DNA of 64,000 bases from Branchiostoma lanceolatum (lineage: Eukaryota > Chordata > Leptocardii > Amphioxiformes > Branchiostomatidae). Shown piece by piece: positions 34,901-45,715 of this stretch. A program made the position numbers and the translations under genes. Position 1 is the first letter of the stretch; each line of letters starts with the position of its first letter. The notes under the pieces are model-generated. The model had not been told where the DNA came from. It worked only from the letters and a program-made list of their open reading frames with translations, and made no database searches. The DNA is taken from positions 689,501 through 753,500 of the forward strand of contig NC_089731.1 of assembly GCF_035083965.1 (NCBI RefSeq), read 5' to 3'.

Positions 34901-37900
34901 CCCCCCCACCTGTGCCTTCGACGGAGTTGAAGTGCTGCACGAGAGAGTACTGCATCTCTCCTTGGGCAGATCTAACTCCAAGTGTTTAAAGCTGTCTAGT
35001 GTGGATGGACTACCGTGCTGTCAGTGACAATAAGTCCCCTCCCCCTACCTGTATCTTCGAACCCCACCACTCCTACAGAGTTGAAATGCTGGACCGCAGC
35101 GAGTACTGCATCTCCCCCGGGATCCCGTCCTGGCAGATCTAACATAACTCCAGGTGTTTAAAGCTGTCTAGTAGTGATAGACTACTGTGACTACTGTCTA
35201 GTGTGTAGCTACCTGTGTCCTCGAACCCCACCACTCCTACGGAGTTGAAGTGCTGCACGAGCGAGTACTGCATCTCGCCCGGGATCCCGGCCTAGCAGAT
35301 CTAACATAACTCCAGGGTAAACTGTCTACTAGTGATAGACTACTGTGTCTAGTGTGTAACTACCTGTGTCCTCGAACCCCACCACTCCCACGGAGTTGAA
35401 GTGCTGCACGAGAGAGTACTGCATCTCCCCCGGGATGCCGGCCTTGCAGATCTAACATAACTCCAGGTGTTTAAACTGTCTAGTGTGGATAGACTACTGT
35501 GTCTAGTGTGTAGCTACCTGTGTCCTCGAACCCCACCACGCCGACAGAGTTGAAGTGCTGCACGAGAGAGTACTGCATCTCCCCCGGGATGCCGGCCTGA
35601 CAGATCGGGTCAGACTCGCACGCCTCGTTCACCGCCTTCTCCATGGAGATCAGCTCGAACGCGTCCCCGGTCGCGTCGATCTTGGGCGTTAGAAAGTTAA
35701 ACATGTAAATTTTTCCCAAGCTTTTCAGTGTTTTGTTTCTACAGCATTTGGGCCACGCATGGGGCACTTAGTAGTGTGTGAATAACTTCATATTCTTTCT
35801 CGTAAGTGCTGAGTACTAAGCAAAGAAAGCCATATGCATATGTACCATTTTTAAGTCTTTGGGGTTCAAAGAATATTAAGAACGGTAACATTTCCAAGCA
35901 AGAACATAATGTTGACCTTCACAATGTCTAGCCGAACAAACTACTGCTTTGTTAGTTCTTACTTAAACAAATTCATATACATGTTGACCAGCCCCTCCAG
36001 CTCTGTCCTGCTACTTGCTACATAATGTAATCGAACACCACAGGGTGTCTGCTACTTTACCAATTACCATGGTGACAGCCGTCTGGTCCAGGTCGTTGAC
36101 CTAATATTGTCTCTTGGTTGTCTCACATGAACATTATTTTCCTACAGTGCTAAATGATTGAGATAAGGTACCTTCCCTCCTGCGATGTTCGTTCTCTTGT
36201 CGAAGTCTGTCCGCGACAGCTCTTCCTGAAGGTCCGCCAGTATCTTATCAACGTCGAACCCTTCGATATCGTCACGCACCTACGAAGGACGGTAAGTACA
36301 AATTAGAGACTGCACAGTTCTTCCTGAAGGTCCGCCAGTATCTTATCAACGTCGAACCCTTCAATGTCATCCCGCACCTACGAAGGACGGTAAGTACAAA
36401 CTAGAGACTGCACAGCCCTTCCTGAAGGTCCGCCAGTATCTTATCAACGTCGAACCCTTCAATGTCGTCCCGCACCTACGAAGGACGGTAAGTACATATT
36501 AGAAACTACACAGCTCTTCCTGAAGGTCCTCAAGTGTCAATGTCATCCCGCACCTACGAAGGACGGTAAGTACATATTAGAGACTGCACAGCTCTTCCTG
36601 AAGGTCCGCAAGTGTCAATATCATCCCGCACCTACGAAGGACGGTAAGTACATATTAGAGACTGCACAGCTCTTCCTGAAGGTCCGCAAGTGTCAATGTC
36701 ATCCCGCACCTACGAAGGACGGCAAGTACATATTAGAGACTGCACAGTTCTTCCTGAAGGTCCGCAAGTGTCAATGTCGTCCCGCACCTACGAAGGACGG
36801 TAAGTACAAATTAGACACTGCACAGTTCTTCCTGAAGGTCCGCAACGGTGTCAATGTCGTCCCGCACCTACGAAGGACGGTAAGTACAAATTAGACACTG
36901 CACAGTTCTTCCTGAAGGTCCGCAACGGTGTCAATGTCGTCCCGCACCTACGAAGAACGGCAAGTACATATTAGAGACTGCACAGCTCTTCCTGAAGGTC
37001 CGCCAGTATCTTATCGACGTCGAACCCCTCAATGTCGTCCCGCACCTACGAAGGACGGTAAGTGCAATTTGAAAACGAATATGATCAACTACTCGGCACT
37101 TAGTGATTGTTGTATCCATTTGTCTGATTAGCTTGATTTTAGACCTTTGTTGATAAATGATGGTGTCAATCTTAGTTAAAACATAAGCGACCCGCCACTT
37201 AAATGCGGCATTTGCTCCAGGAGCGCCCATAGGACTATTAGGGTTTTAATTATTTGGTAGGACTTCAACGCAAATCTTTTGGTGCATACCTCCTGTAGGG
37301 TGCGTCGCATGTCCCAGTACTCCTTCCCCGATAACCCGGCACCGTCCTCCCCGCTTCCCTCGGCGGCGCCCTCGCCACTCCCACCCGTGTACTCCCCCAG
37401 GTCCTTCCCGATCAGGAACGGGGCCAGGCATCGGGACAGGACTCTGCGGAAACAACATTGTTTTCATCGCAAAAAGTAGCCATGAGCTTAGCCGAACGAA
37501 AAATGCGATTCAAAGGTTCACAATAATCATTTTCAATAATCAAATTTGAACCTATTGGAGTTTTCATTGAAGACATTTGCTTATTTTTTCTCCAAAAATT
37601 CACATGAATTTCTTCAATCGAAACTACTGAAGGCCTTAAGTTACTAACTTCTCTCATGATTTGTGGATCTACAAACCTTCAAGGACAAGAAGGACAAGAG
37701 GGTTGGCTGTTCGAAACTTCGACGAGTCTGGTCTTTCATCTAAGAATATTCTGTAGAGTACATAGATTTTTTTCAACTAAAAACCGAGTTACCGACCTTT
37801 CTTCAGGATCTCTGGCTCTACCGACTTCCAAAGACGAAGATGACCGACTACGTTTAATGTAGGTTATATTTGTGTATATATTTGTACATAGATTTCTTCA

Positions 37901-40900
37901 ATTAAGACCTCTTAAGGCTTTAAGTAGCCTACCTTCCTTCAGGATCTCTGGCTGCCTCCGCCTCCTCATCAGTCACCTCCTCCTCCTCCGCCAGCTTCAG
38001 GACCAGCGTGACGTCATGCAGGTCCGCGCCGGAGGTCATCAGCTGGTTCCCAGACTCGGGTGAGTCCGCTTTTGTCGCAACGAATCTAGCATCAAACAAC
38101 GACAACATTATTGTATACGTACCATTCCTACATATATGACAATACTTTATACGTTTAGGACCGCATTGTAAGCAGCGACACCTAGCCTGCAGTGTGGAAA
38201 AGCGCCAGTCAGTATTGCCCTGAGGAAAGTGACAGACGGTCATGGAAACGTCTGCAGTGATTGTATGTCTTGGTTGTGAATAAAAAAAAGATGTTATCCA
38301 AAATCAATTTGCATTATATTTCAAACATATGATTCAAGAAAAGAGAATAGGCGTCTTAACTGTAGATGTAGCAAAATAATTTATGTTTTTCTTTGAATTC
38401 CCTCTCTTAGTCATTCACCATGCTACATTTAGTTCTTTAAGACATTAGTATGCATTGTCACAATTTGTACCTGGTAAAAGCCCATTGGTTGGCAATGGAA
38501 TACGGTGTTTTGCAATGTAGTATAAATGCGTGCTTTAAGCGTAGCTTTTCAAACCTGTTGACCATGGCGTTGTCGAAGCGCGCGTCCCTGTACAAGGCAC
38601 GGAGAAGCGTCTCTCCCGGCAGAACATCGACCATCAGAGGCGCCGCGTCTACATCCGCCTTCTCCTGAAAACCGGACAGATAGATATACATGTAGTAGGC
38701 TGTCTATAGACTACAAACTAAGGTGATACAAAACCTGAATGGCATTTACTTCCAGACTTTCCATGACTCCTCAGCTACCTTCCTCACAGAGCCTAAATGG
38801 ACATGATGCCGTTGACTTGTGGTAAGGATGCGGTCCTTAGCTGCGGTAAGAAGCAGTAGAGACCATTCAGGCGCTGAAGAAGGTAGCTGACTCCCGTAAT
38901 ATGCTATACGTTATATATAATAAAGTCATGAGGGAAGAGCATTTACTTATATGAAATATGGTAAGTGTCACTCGAAGTCATGGTAGACAGTGCTGGGACC
39001 ACTCATTCATTGACAAAGACTGGAGATTTGAGGGAGACCAAATCCTTTTAATTTTGTGTTGAAAGTTAAAGTACTAGTATTTGGTTCCATAGTGACCGAC
39101 CGAACTTTCATTTTGTACACAGGATATTCCGTACCTCCTTTTTCAGACCATATGCCGCTGCCATGCAGTCCTTGTGTGCGTCGGACACGTACGCCGCGCA
39201 GCGCTGCTTGGTGAGGAGCTCCTCCTCCGTGTGAGCGCTCACCAGCTGGGCCGCCTTGTGTTTACCGTCGTCGCCATAGAAACAGAGTCTAGAGAATGAT
39301 AAAGACAATGAAAGGCATAGATCTATTCTGTTTTACCCTGCGTCCAGAGGTGCCATCGTTTGATTTGTGACGTCACGGTTGGCAATCTTTGAATAAATTA
39401 TTTCTGTTTATCATCTCCACACAAACAGATTTTAGAGAAGTGTATGGAAAAATCTTCACAGGCAATGAATGTTTCACAGGCTTTTCGTAGCAAAATCCTA
39501 TTTTGTTTTCCCCTGTTTTCCGTGGGTACCGCCATAATAATTTGTGACGTCAGAAGTTGTCCACCTTATTTTTTTTCTTCTATTTGTTCTATGTATTCAT
39601 TTATTTATGTATTTATTTATTTAACAGATTCTAGAGAGGCACGTGGATGATGATTTTGTGAGGCATACCTTGCTGAGTGCGCCTTATGGGGGAACACGTG
39701 AGTTAAACAAGCCACTCTGAACCTCACTTTCTGTCACTATGGCAACTCTGACCTTCACCTCCTGTCACTCTGACAACTCTGACCTTCACCTCCTGTCACT
39801 ATGGCAACTCCGACCTTCGCTTCCTGTTACTCTGTGGTAACGGTGGCCAGACAAAGGAAAATACATAATGTGGAAGCACAGGAAAACAAACAAACAAACT
39901 GACACACCGAAAACAACTCGTCTTACCTGTACACGCCCCCATCCAAACTTCTGGCCGGCACGCCCACATTGGGTTCACCTTTGAACTTTGACCCGACCTC
40001 CGGGACCAGGTAAACCCTCCCAAGTTTCTCGCGCAGTTCAGTCACGTGGTTTAAACTGTCCGAGAGCGCGTGGACGGCAGGTTTGGGACCGGCACACCGG
40101 ATCTCGTGCTTCTCACTTCCACCGCCTCCTCCCTTCCAGAGCACGGTGAAGGAGACAGCAGCTGTGGGATGCAACGATGAGAGAAATATCCTTTATAATT
40201 GTATACAAGATAAATTCCCTACTTTTAGATATGTAAACAGCACTGAAAACGTCCTTGTTCCTATTCATTATTATGGAACTGAACAAACCAAGTATTACAA
40301 GTTCCATATCCACATACATCTACAATTGCCTTAAGAAGCGAGAAGAAGTCGAACCTGTAAATAGTAGACAAGTATAGATTAGTCTTATTAGACGTAGTAA
40401 GATATTACCTTCTACATGTATTCCGTTACATTGCCACCACTGTATGTATTTCTCTGCTTATTACCATGACCTGTACTTAGCTTGTTTAAGCATAACTGTA
40501 CAATGAAGGTCTTTCATTCATTCATTCATTCATTCATTCATTATTTTAGCTTGCTCTCTCTCCATATTCCATATCTGATCTGGACTTATAACTGCAGTGG
40601 CCAAGTAATCCTACTGTTCAATAATCAGGAATTTTTGACGAAATCAGTAATGACTGTTCATGCAACTTTCAACGACCCACCATTACAAATCTATCAGAAG
40701 CAGAAATATGAAATAAGTGTTTTACTTGCCCGGTTTGAGAAAGTTTTTGTTGCCGCCCTGGGGTGTCATGACGGACAGGTCTGCAACACGGGAGACGACA
40801 CAAACATGTAATGCATATCAATCAATCTATATCTATCAATAACTTGTAACATAATAATATAATAACTTTATTGCAAGTTCATGCCCGAAGGCTAATTGCA

Positions 40901-42414
40901 GACAAACAAGTACATTGAAATACATGGGAATCGACGTAGTTATCTATTCTACTGTGAAAGTTCTATGTTAGAAAAGGTTGACTATAGTTGGGTTTGACTT
41001 CTTTTTTGAAGGCAGTGGAAAATGAAGAGACCCACGTTGTAACATATTACACAAATAGTCCATGTCTATAAGACGAAAGAATCGTTTGAATCAAGGTTCC
41101 CGATACAGATAGACATGTCAAGCCTCGTTAAGCATGGGCACCCATTCAACAGTTGTTGAACTGAAAAAAAAACGAACTGTGAACATCAGTCTTTTCAAAC
41201 ACCGAGGACAGATATCCATGTGCCCAACCCGACACGCGTAACTCTCTGATATGAAAACAAACCACTGAAGAGTCTCTAGCTTTTGTTTACCTACCTCTGT
41301 CGGGAGTTCAGAAGCAGAGAACCACCGCGCAAGTGTTGTCGAAAGGTGTAAATATCCGAAGGTGTGCCCTTAAGGTGTGTTGAGTTGTGCCCTACCATTA
41401 CACAGCACATGAACATGTGTGCACCAGTAACACCGTGAGCGGTAAAACAAGTTTAGAAGTACGGGTCATTTCATGTTTGTTGCACGACAGGCTTACGACA
41501 GTAAATTGAGGGCAGTCTTGTGACATTCGTGGGTGCGCCTTACAACATCCACATGATCCAGCTGTCTTGTAACGGAAAAAAAGGTTGTTGTAGAACCTTA
41601 ACTTGTCGACCGTCGGTTTTGTCAGAGCCTCGCAAAACAAAGCTTACAGAGGAATGGGCTACGCCTTTTGGCAAAACACACCTCCGTGGGGTCAGAAGGT
41701 CACTTTCTAGACGATTGACTTGTCAACATCCGTCAGCCAGCGATGTAAGCCCCTGTGAACCCGTGATGTGGGGTGGTAAGGGGACCTTAATGCAGACTAC
41801 TAATGCTAAGATCCGAGATTTCCCGACCCGGGGCCCGGCCGAGTAGTTAGCGGTAACGAAAAGTATGATACAAAATTCAACAAAACACGAAACAAAATTA
41901 CTTATGAGCACCATTCTTGGCATGAATTGTTCAATTTTCGTTTACGCAAACATCCCGGCTTATGTGACCTATGCATGAGTACTACCTGTGACTGTTCTTA
42001 CCTTCATTGCGCAGGAGGGGCTCCTTTGGGACCACCCATTCAGCATCGCCTGTAGAAATAATCATCGTAAATTCAAAGTGTGTCTGTAAAAAACATTGAC
42101 TCTGTAACATAGTTTTTTTTCTTATGTTATGTGCAGTGTACATTTTCAGCAATACCTTGTGAATCTCTTCGGACTAATATTATCTAGTTAATAATTACGG
42201 CATTTGTAACTTCTGTTTGTTTTTTGGTTGGACTTTTGTTTGTTCATGAAAAGCTCAAATGGTCCATGAAAGCACATTGATGCTGAACACAATCGTGTAC
42301 TTTGACGTTGGAAGCATCAGTATGAAAATCGCTCACCATTTTCTGCGCCATCTTTGCTGGTGAACGTCGGGCTGCATTTCTCTGGAACGATCCATTCATT
42401 CACAGGGTCAGCAT
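31939..42414 (-). CDS. FAM111-like trypsin-fold serine protease, 13 exons, start not found
   Basis: Exons in coding order, all in phase: 42337-42414, 42002-42049, 39927-40161, 39135-39288, 38555-38664, 37933-38085, 37290-37443, 36172-36279, 35518-35680, 34451-34527, 33698-33871, 32892-33079, 31939-32119; about 607 codons, near the human FAM111A length. The C-terminal third has a serine-protease triad: His in GSKYLLTCHHMVEAI, Asp in DADTDFCILEL, Ser in FWRSGSPGFDPKGRL. Upstream, SFTVLWK and DVLPGETLLRALYRDARF resemble the ubiquitin-like region of FAM111 proteins, which in vertebrates degrade DNA-protein crosslinks and restrict viruses. The two first exons carry a repeated EW(I/V)VP motif. The family name is an inference from motifs. 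No ATG exon could be placed with confidence; the gene is head-to-head with FREP2. Confidence 0.78.
32186..32262 (+). repeat. Weak tRNA-like SINE head
   Basis: A-box-like gggtggtcttgtggttac and B-box-like ggttattggttgggatc occur at tRNA spacing, but stems do not pair well. Probably a SINE relic. Confidence 0.3.
32279..32333 (-). repeat. Acceptor-side copy of the last FAM111-like exon
   Basis: The first about 40 coding bases of the last exon and its acceptor (ggggtcgaacctggggtg on the plus strand) are repeated about 200 bases upstream in gene orientation. The copy has no donor and is a decoy acceptor only. Confidence 0.85.
32393..32432 (+). ncRNA. Hammerhead ribozyme fold (Penelope-like element type)
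   Basis: Helix I GATC / GATC encloses CTGAAGA, a helix II of GCGAC / GTCGT (one G-U) with loop AGAG, then GAAA and a short palindromic ATTT segment before the expected cleavage point. Order and spacing match the minimal type I hammerheads known from Penelope-like retroelement ends. It lies in an intron of the FAM111-like gene; whether it cleaves is not shown. Confidence 0.6.
32755..32832 (+). repeat. tRNA-like SINE fragment
   Basis: A well-formed T-arm-like agggtttgaatccct follows a weak A box, without a proper acceptor stem. Treated as a SINE relic, not a tRNA gene. Confidence 0.35.
33122..33419 (+). repeat. SINE-like element in FAM111-like intron
   Basis: The segment contains ttcctcggataggacgttaa and gttaaagaacccaccacacc and ends gaaataaataaat, a simple tail. 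I recall such text as widely repeated in amphioxus and other marine invertebrates. No open frame. Confidence 0.5.
33967..34131. mobile_element. 165-bp MITE with 9-bp target duplication
   Basis: Ends TAGCCTGaGTGTCATCCTGTT and its inverse complement AACAGGATGACACCCAGGCTA pair with one mismatch. The nine bases outside are cagatgctg (33958-33966) and cagatgatg (34132-34140), 8 of 9 identical. A 9-bp duplication suggests a Mutator-like (MULE) origin. Same ends as the hairpin at 45317-45411. Confidence 0.75.
34668..34800 (+). repeat. Dispersed repeat, 'ttattgca(a)attcatgcccgaagg' family
   Basis: An aataagtttattgc...catgcccgaagg start and a gggtttgacttctctttt-type end recur at 40855-41030. Shorter pieces in the other orientation are at 61380-61430 and near 9541. 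Probably the 3' end of a LINE or SINE family; coding parts are absent. Confidence 0.55.
34906..35600 (-). repeat. Donor-side exon-boundary array, 5 copies (FAM111-like exon 35518-35680)
   Basis: On the plus strand the donor and exon end read acctgtgtcctcgaacccca...gttgaagtgctgcacgag...gtactgcatctc. They are present at about 35518 (real), 35365, 35213, 35048 and 34908, at about 140-165 base spacing. The farthest copy is the most diverged and lacks the tcgaacccca part. Each nearer copy keeps GACACAG|GTAG on the minus strand. Confidence 0.9.
36172..37060 (-). repeat. Acceptor-side exon-boundary array, 10 copies (FAM111-like exon 36172-36279)
   Basis: The acceptor (minus: ccgtccttcgtag) and the first 20-80 coding bases are repeated upstream in gene orientation, with cacctacgaagg at about 36276, 36377, 36473, 36551, 36631, 36709, 36787, 36864, 36942 and 37044. 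Spacing falls into two classes, about 100 and about 78 bases; the short class has lost the middle of the exon part. The real exon is the copy nearest to the next intron. Confidence 0.92.
38170..38290 (+). mobile_element. Penelope-like terminal fragment with weakened hammerhead core
   Basis: CTGAGGA, a hairpin GTGAC / GTCAT and GAAACGTC occur in hammerhead order at 38220-38252, but helix I cannot be formed well. Flanking sequence matches 11225-11345 and 13640-13735 in inverse orientation. An old, broken, non-coding fragment in a FAM111-like intron. Confidence 0.5.
40855..41030 (+). repeat. Dispersed repeat, second copy of 34668-34800
   Basis: The sequence aataactttattgcaagttcatgcccgaaggct is followed by a similar body with ctattct...gggtttgacttctttttt. 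Lies in the long first intron of the FAM111-like gene. Family unassigned. Confidence 0.55.
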
Positions 42415-42815
42415 CTGGAAAACATTTTTTCACGTTGAGTCGATAAACCCAAACGTTTGGATGGCTGGTGTTATAAACTGTTTGTACATTACCCTTGCCG
42501 GAAAAGTCGCTCCTGGACGTAATGAAAATAGTTCCATCACCCTCATCATTTCATAAGTCATGCAACGCAATGTTTACAATATTACCATGGATGGTCATAA
42601 AAGGCTTCAGAATGTACACAGCCACGACAAACTTCGAATAACAGTTCCGAGTGACCTGGATAAATAGGGAAAGTGAAATAAAGGACGAACTCTAGACGGT
42701 TTGCTTTTCTCTTGAGGAGCCTTGAGTGACCACATGGCACCAAGAACACCAGTATGGCTATAAAGCCAAACGGGTCAACCGTACAGCACAGAACATTCTA
42801 CGTCCAACCGCCGCC
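42415..42815. promoter_or_regulatory. Head-to-head spacer between FAM111-like gene and FREP2
   Basis: FREP2 has TATAAAG at 42759-42765, about 50 bases before its ATG. Just upstream lies cttttctcttgagg...cttgagtgaccacatggcacc, a block found in six decayed copies and one working copy upstream of FREP3. No equally clear promoter for the minus-strand gene is visible, so its first exon and start remain open. Confidence 0.6.
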
Positions 42816-43947
42816 ATGTATCTGGTTTGCCTCGTCGCCTTCGCGATCGCCACAGCGCTGCCGTTCGCAGCTCCAGATGATGTCCAGGGTAAGTTGAACT
42901 TATCATCACTGCATATTTCTATGCACATCTCTGGTGGTAATTGCAATGCTTAATCTGTCAATTGAGCAGGGTTCAAACAAAATGAAATCACACGTACACA
43001 AAAAGGACTTTGTGACCACTTGTGGCGTTTTACAGGGCATGCTTGTAACCGAAAGATGCCGCTCTGGTCATGAAATAGCATATAGAATTGTGCTAACAAA
43101 ATCATCCACGAATTTATCATGAACCTTGCCCTTGAAACTTTTTTCAGAGAGTGTATAGCTATTTTAGATAAGATGGGTGTTCTTCTTTTTCACAGCGCCC
43201 GCCCCAGATCGTGTTACCACCCCGACCTACGACGACTGCGCCGAGATCTACGGTGTGCTGTACTGGATCAGCGCATTGCAGGAGGTCGCCCTGGAGGACG
43301 GCGTGTACGATATCAAGCCCGAGACCAGCGCCGCACCCTTCCCGGCCTACTGTGACATGACCACCGCTGAGGGCGGCTGGACCGTCATACAGAGGAGGTT
43401 CAACGGCTCTCTGAACTTTGATAGATCCTGGGCCGACTACGAGGATGGGTTCGGGGATGTAGATGGGGAGTATTGGCTTGGTCTGGAGAAGATCCACAAG
43501 TTAGTGAGTCAGGCTCCTTATGAGCTGTATGTAGAGATACAGGATTGGGAAGGTAACTCGGCTTACGCAAAGTACAGCACGTTTGGGGTGGAAGATGCTT
43601 CTAGCAACTACAGGCTGACCATTGGGGGGTACAGTGGAGATGCTAGCGACTGTATGGTAGAGCGTGAAAATCTGAATGGGATGCAGTTCAGCACCAAGGA
43701 CAGGGATAATGACATGGATCCAGATGTCCACTGTGCCCAAGCTTACTCCAATGCTTGGTGGTATGATTCCTGTAGCTGGTCGGGCCTCAATGGTCCTTAC
43801 TTTAGGCCAGAACACTACCGCCGAGAAACAGGCTTAGGCGTGTTCTGGATGTTCTGGAAAGGTAGGGATAATTATTACTCCCTCAAAGCCACCAAAATGA
43901 TGGTGAGGCCAGCCGATTTCAGGCGTAGGGCTCGACCTAACCACTAG
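42816..43947 (+). CDS. Secreted fibrinogen-related protein (FREP2), two exons
   Basis: About 274 residues. Exon 42816-42888 starts at gccgccATG, a good vertebrate-style start context, and encodes a signal peptide (MYLVCLVAFAIATALPFAAP). It joins phase 1 to 43196-43947 (donor GTAAGT, acceptor TTTCACAG). The second exon is a full fibrinogen C-terminal domain: DDCAEIYGVLYW, YCDMTTAEGGWTVIQRR, NFDRSWADYEDGFG, EYWLGLEKIH, a convincing calcium loop DRDNDMDPD, HCAQAYSNAWWY, KATKMMVRP. An extra cysteine in ASDCMV is not in FREP1 or FREP3. No coiled coil or collagen region precedes the domain, so oligomerisation would need another route. Role in glycan recognition is inferred from the family. AATAAA lies at 44314-44319. 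Confidence 0.95.
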
Positions 43948-44313
43948 CCCCCGCGCAAACCCCGCGTATTTTCGTAAAAGAATCAAAATTAGCTGTAAAC
44001 AACAATAGGCGGAGGTGGGTTTGGCCAATAAATGGGACAGATTTGTTCCCGTACTTAACTTAATAGACCACAGATTTTTTCCTAGTTGACTATTGCTCAA
44101 GCAAAGCACGGAGATCTGTTAAGCACTCTTTTGTGTGCTATGCTAAGGGCGCGAAAATTGTAGACTGTATTGTGCAAGAATAGTAACCTCAAGTGTATAT
44201 TGATGTCGACTAAATATAGCACATACATGTGTAAGCCTAGCCTACTGCGCGTGCTGTACTTGACCAACCAACGTGTTATTGTGTGAGAACGGGATGCTTG
44301 CTATGAAATAGTC

Positions 44314-44319
44314 AATAAA
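44314..44319 (+). terminator. Poly(A) signal of FREP2
   Basis: AATAAA about 370 bases after the stop, followed by gttatgagccccatgttgcct, a GT-containing stretch. Confidence 0.6.
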
Positions 44320-45316
44320 GTTATGAGCCCCATGTTGCCTCGGAGTTGATTATTTTTAAAAAGTGCACAATTCCATTGCGTAGGCAACTGCTCTAGTAGT
44401 TTGTCTTCTCATTAGAGTAGCAACTAGCAACGTTATTAGATACAAGCTTAAAAATAGTAACGACAAATCTAAGACAACTAAAGAAACTTCATGCTCGATG
44501 CATATTCAGATTGGCATCACAGATCTGTTTTCTTTGTCACCTTATCAGGTGGATTGGTGGTTCATGTGTTTTTAGGTATGATTTGTTGTGCGTCATCTAC
44601 ACCAACAGTGATCTATATCTACATTAGCCGGAGTCAACACTTTCCTTTTGCAAATGATACAAGTGAGAAGGGAGGAAGGAAGGAGAAAGACAGCAAGGAA
44701 AGAAAGGATTAAAGTAGGAGAGAAATGAGAGGTAAACATAAAAAGCTGCAGAATTTCCATAGCCACTCGAAAAATTCAATCAACAATTCCAAAAGGCATG
44801 GCTGAATTGGAAATATCAAAGGATGGCCAAACTTCAGAATCTTTGCTTTTCTCTTGAGGAACATTGAATGACCGTATGGCATCAAGGAGGCCACAATGAA
44901 AGGCTGCTGAATGTACACAACCACAAAGAAATTTGATGAAAACTTCAAAGTGACATGGCTAAATCGGGAATGTCAAATGAACATCGAACTCTAAAAAGTT
45001 TATTATCCTTTAAGGAACTTTGAGTGACCAAATTGCATGGAAAAAGCCAGCATGGCTATGAAGCTGGACGGTTCAACCATACCACACAGAACGATGTAAA
45101 AGGTCACGTACAGTTAACTGTGTTTTCATGTATACTCAAGATTGCTGAATGCCCATAGCAACGAAGAGATTCAAACAACAATGCCAAGTCACATGGCCAA
45201 ATCGGTACAGTCAAACGAATGCTTTTCTCTTGAGGAACCCTGAGGAACCAACTGGCACCGAAAGGGGTAGCATGACTATTAGGCTGAACGGTTCAACCAT
45301 ACCCCACAGAACTTTC

Positions 45317-45411
45317 TAGCCTGGGTTCCATCCTATTTCTACCGGGGCTCCTACACTCGCTACCCCAGCGAGTGTAGGAGCCCCGGTAGAAATAGGATGG
45401 CACCCAGGCTA
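45317..45411. mobile_element. 95-bp near-perfect hairpin MITE with 9-bp target duplication
   Basis: TAGCCTGGG...AGCGAGTG-type arms of about 45 bases are inverse complements with one or two mismatches around a 5-base loop (taccc). The nine bases agaactttc flank both sides (45308-45316 and 45412-45420). Ends match the MITE at 33967-34131, so both belong to one family, here reduced almost to its arms. Confidence 0.88.
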
Positions 45412-45654
45412 AGAACTTTCTACAATGTCACATACTGATTACTATGGTATCGTAAAATACTTATGACTGCTGGATGTACATAGCTACGTATACGTGTTGT
45501 CAACAGTTCTAAGTGGTAAAGGAAGCACAAACTTAAGAAGGTTTGTTTTTCTATTGAGGACCCTTGAGGGACCAAATGGCACCCAAAAGACCAGCGTGGT
45601 TACAGATAAAGCCAGACGGTTCAACCCTACTGACAGACCCTTCTACGCGGCCTA

Positions 45655-45715
45655 CCTGCGCTATTTACCCGGTCGGTCGCTTTGCTGATCGCCACCGTTG
45701 AAGTACGGTTGGTAC
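45655..45715 (+). pseudogene. Decayed FREP first exon
   Basis: Downstream of the promoter copy at 45547 the text ccggtcggtcgctttgctgatcgcc parallels the FREP3 signal-peptide exon (ccggtttgctctgcagccctgctgatcgtcgcc). There is no start codon in place and no FReD exon follows, so it is a relic of a duplicated 5' end. Confidence 0.55.

Noticed and set aside
40737-40793. Extra FAM111-like exon (LSVMTPQGGNKNFLKPG, minus strand)
   Set aside because: It has an acceptor and a GTAAAA donor, but its phase does not fit between 42002-42049 and 39927-40161, which join directly in phase. It may be alternative, but I could not support it.
42490-42560. First FAM111-like exon reading NDEGDGTIFITSRSDFSGK
   Set aside because: Phase fits the exon at 42337-42414 but there is no in-frame ATG and no good acceptor; could be chance.
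44491-44712. 73-residue open frame after FREP2
   Set aside because: No splice context, motif or promoter; ends in a simple ga-rich stretch.
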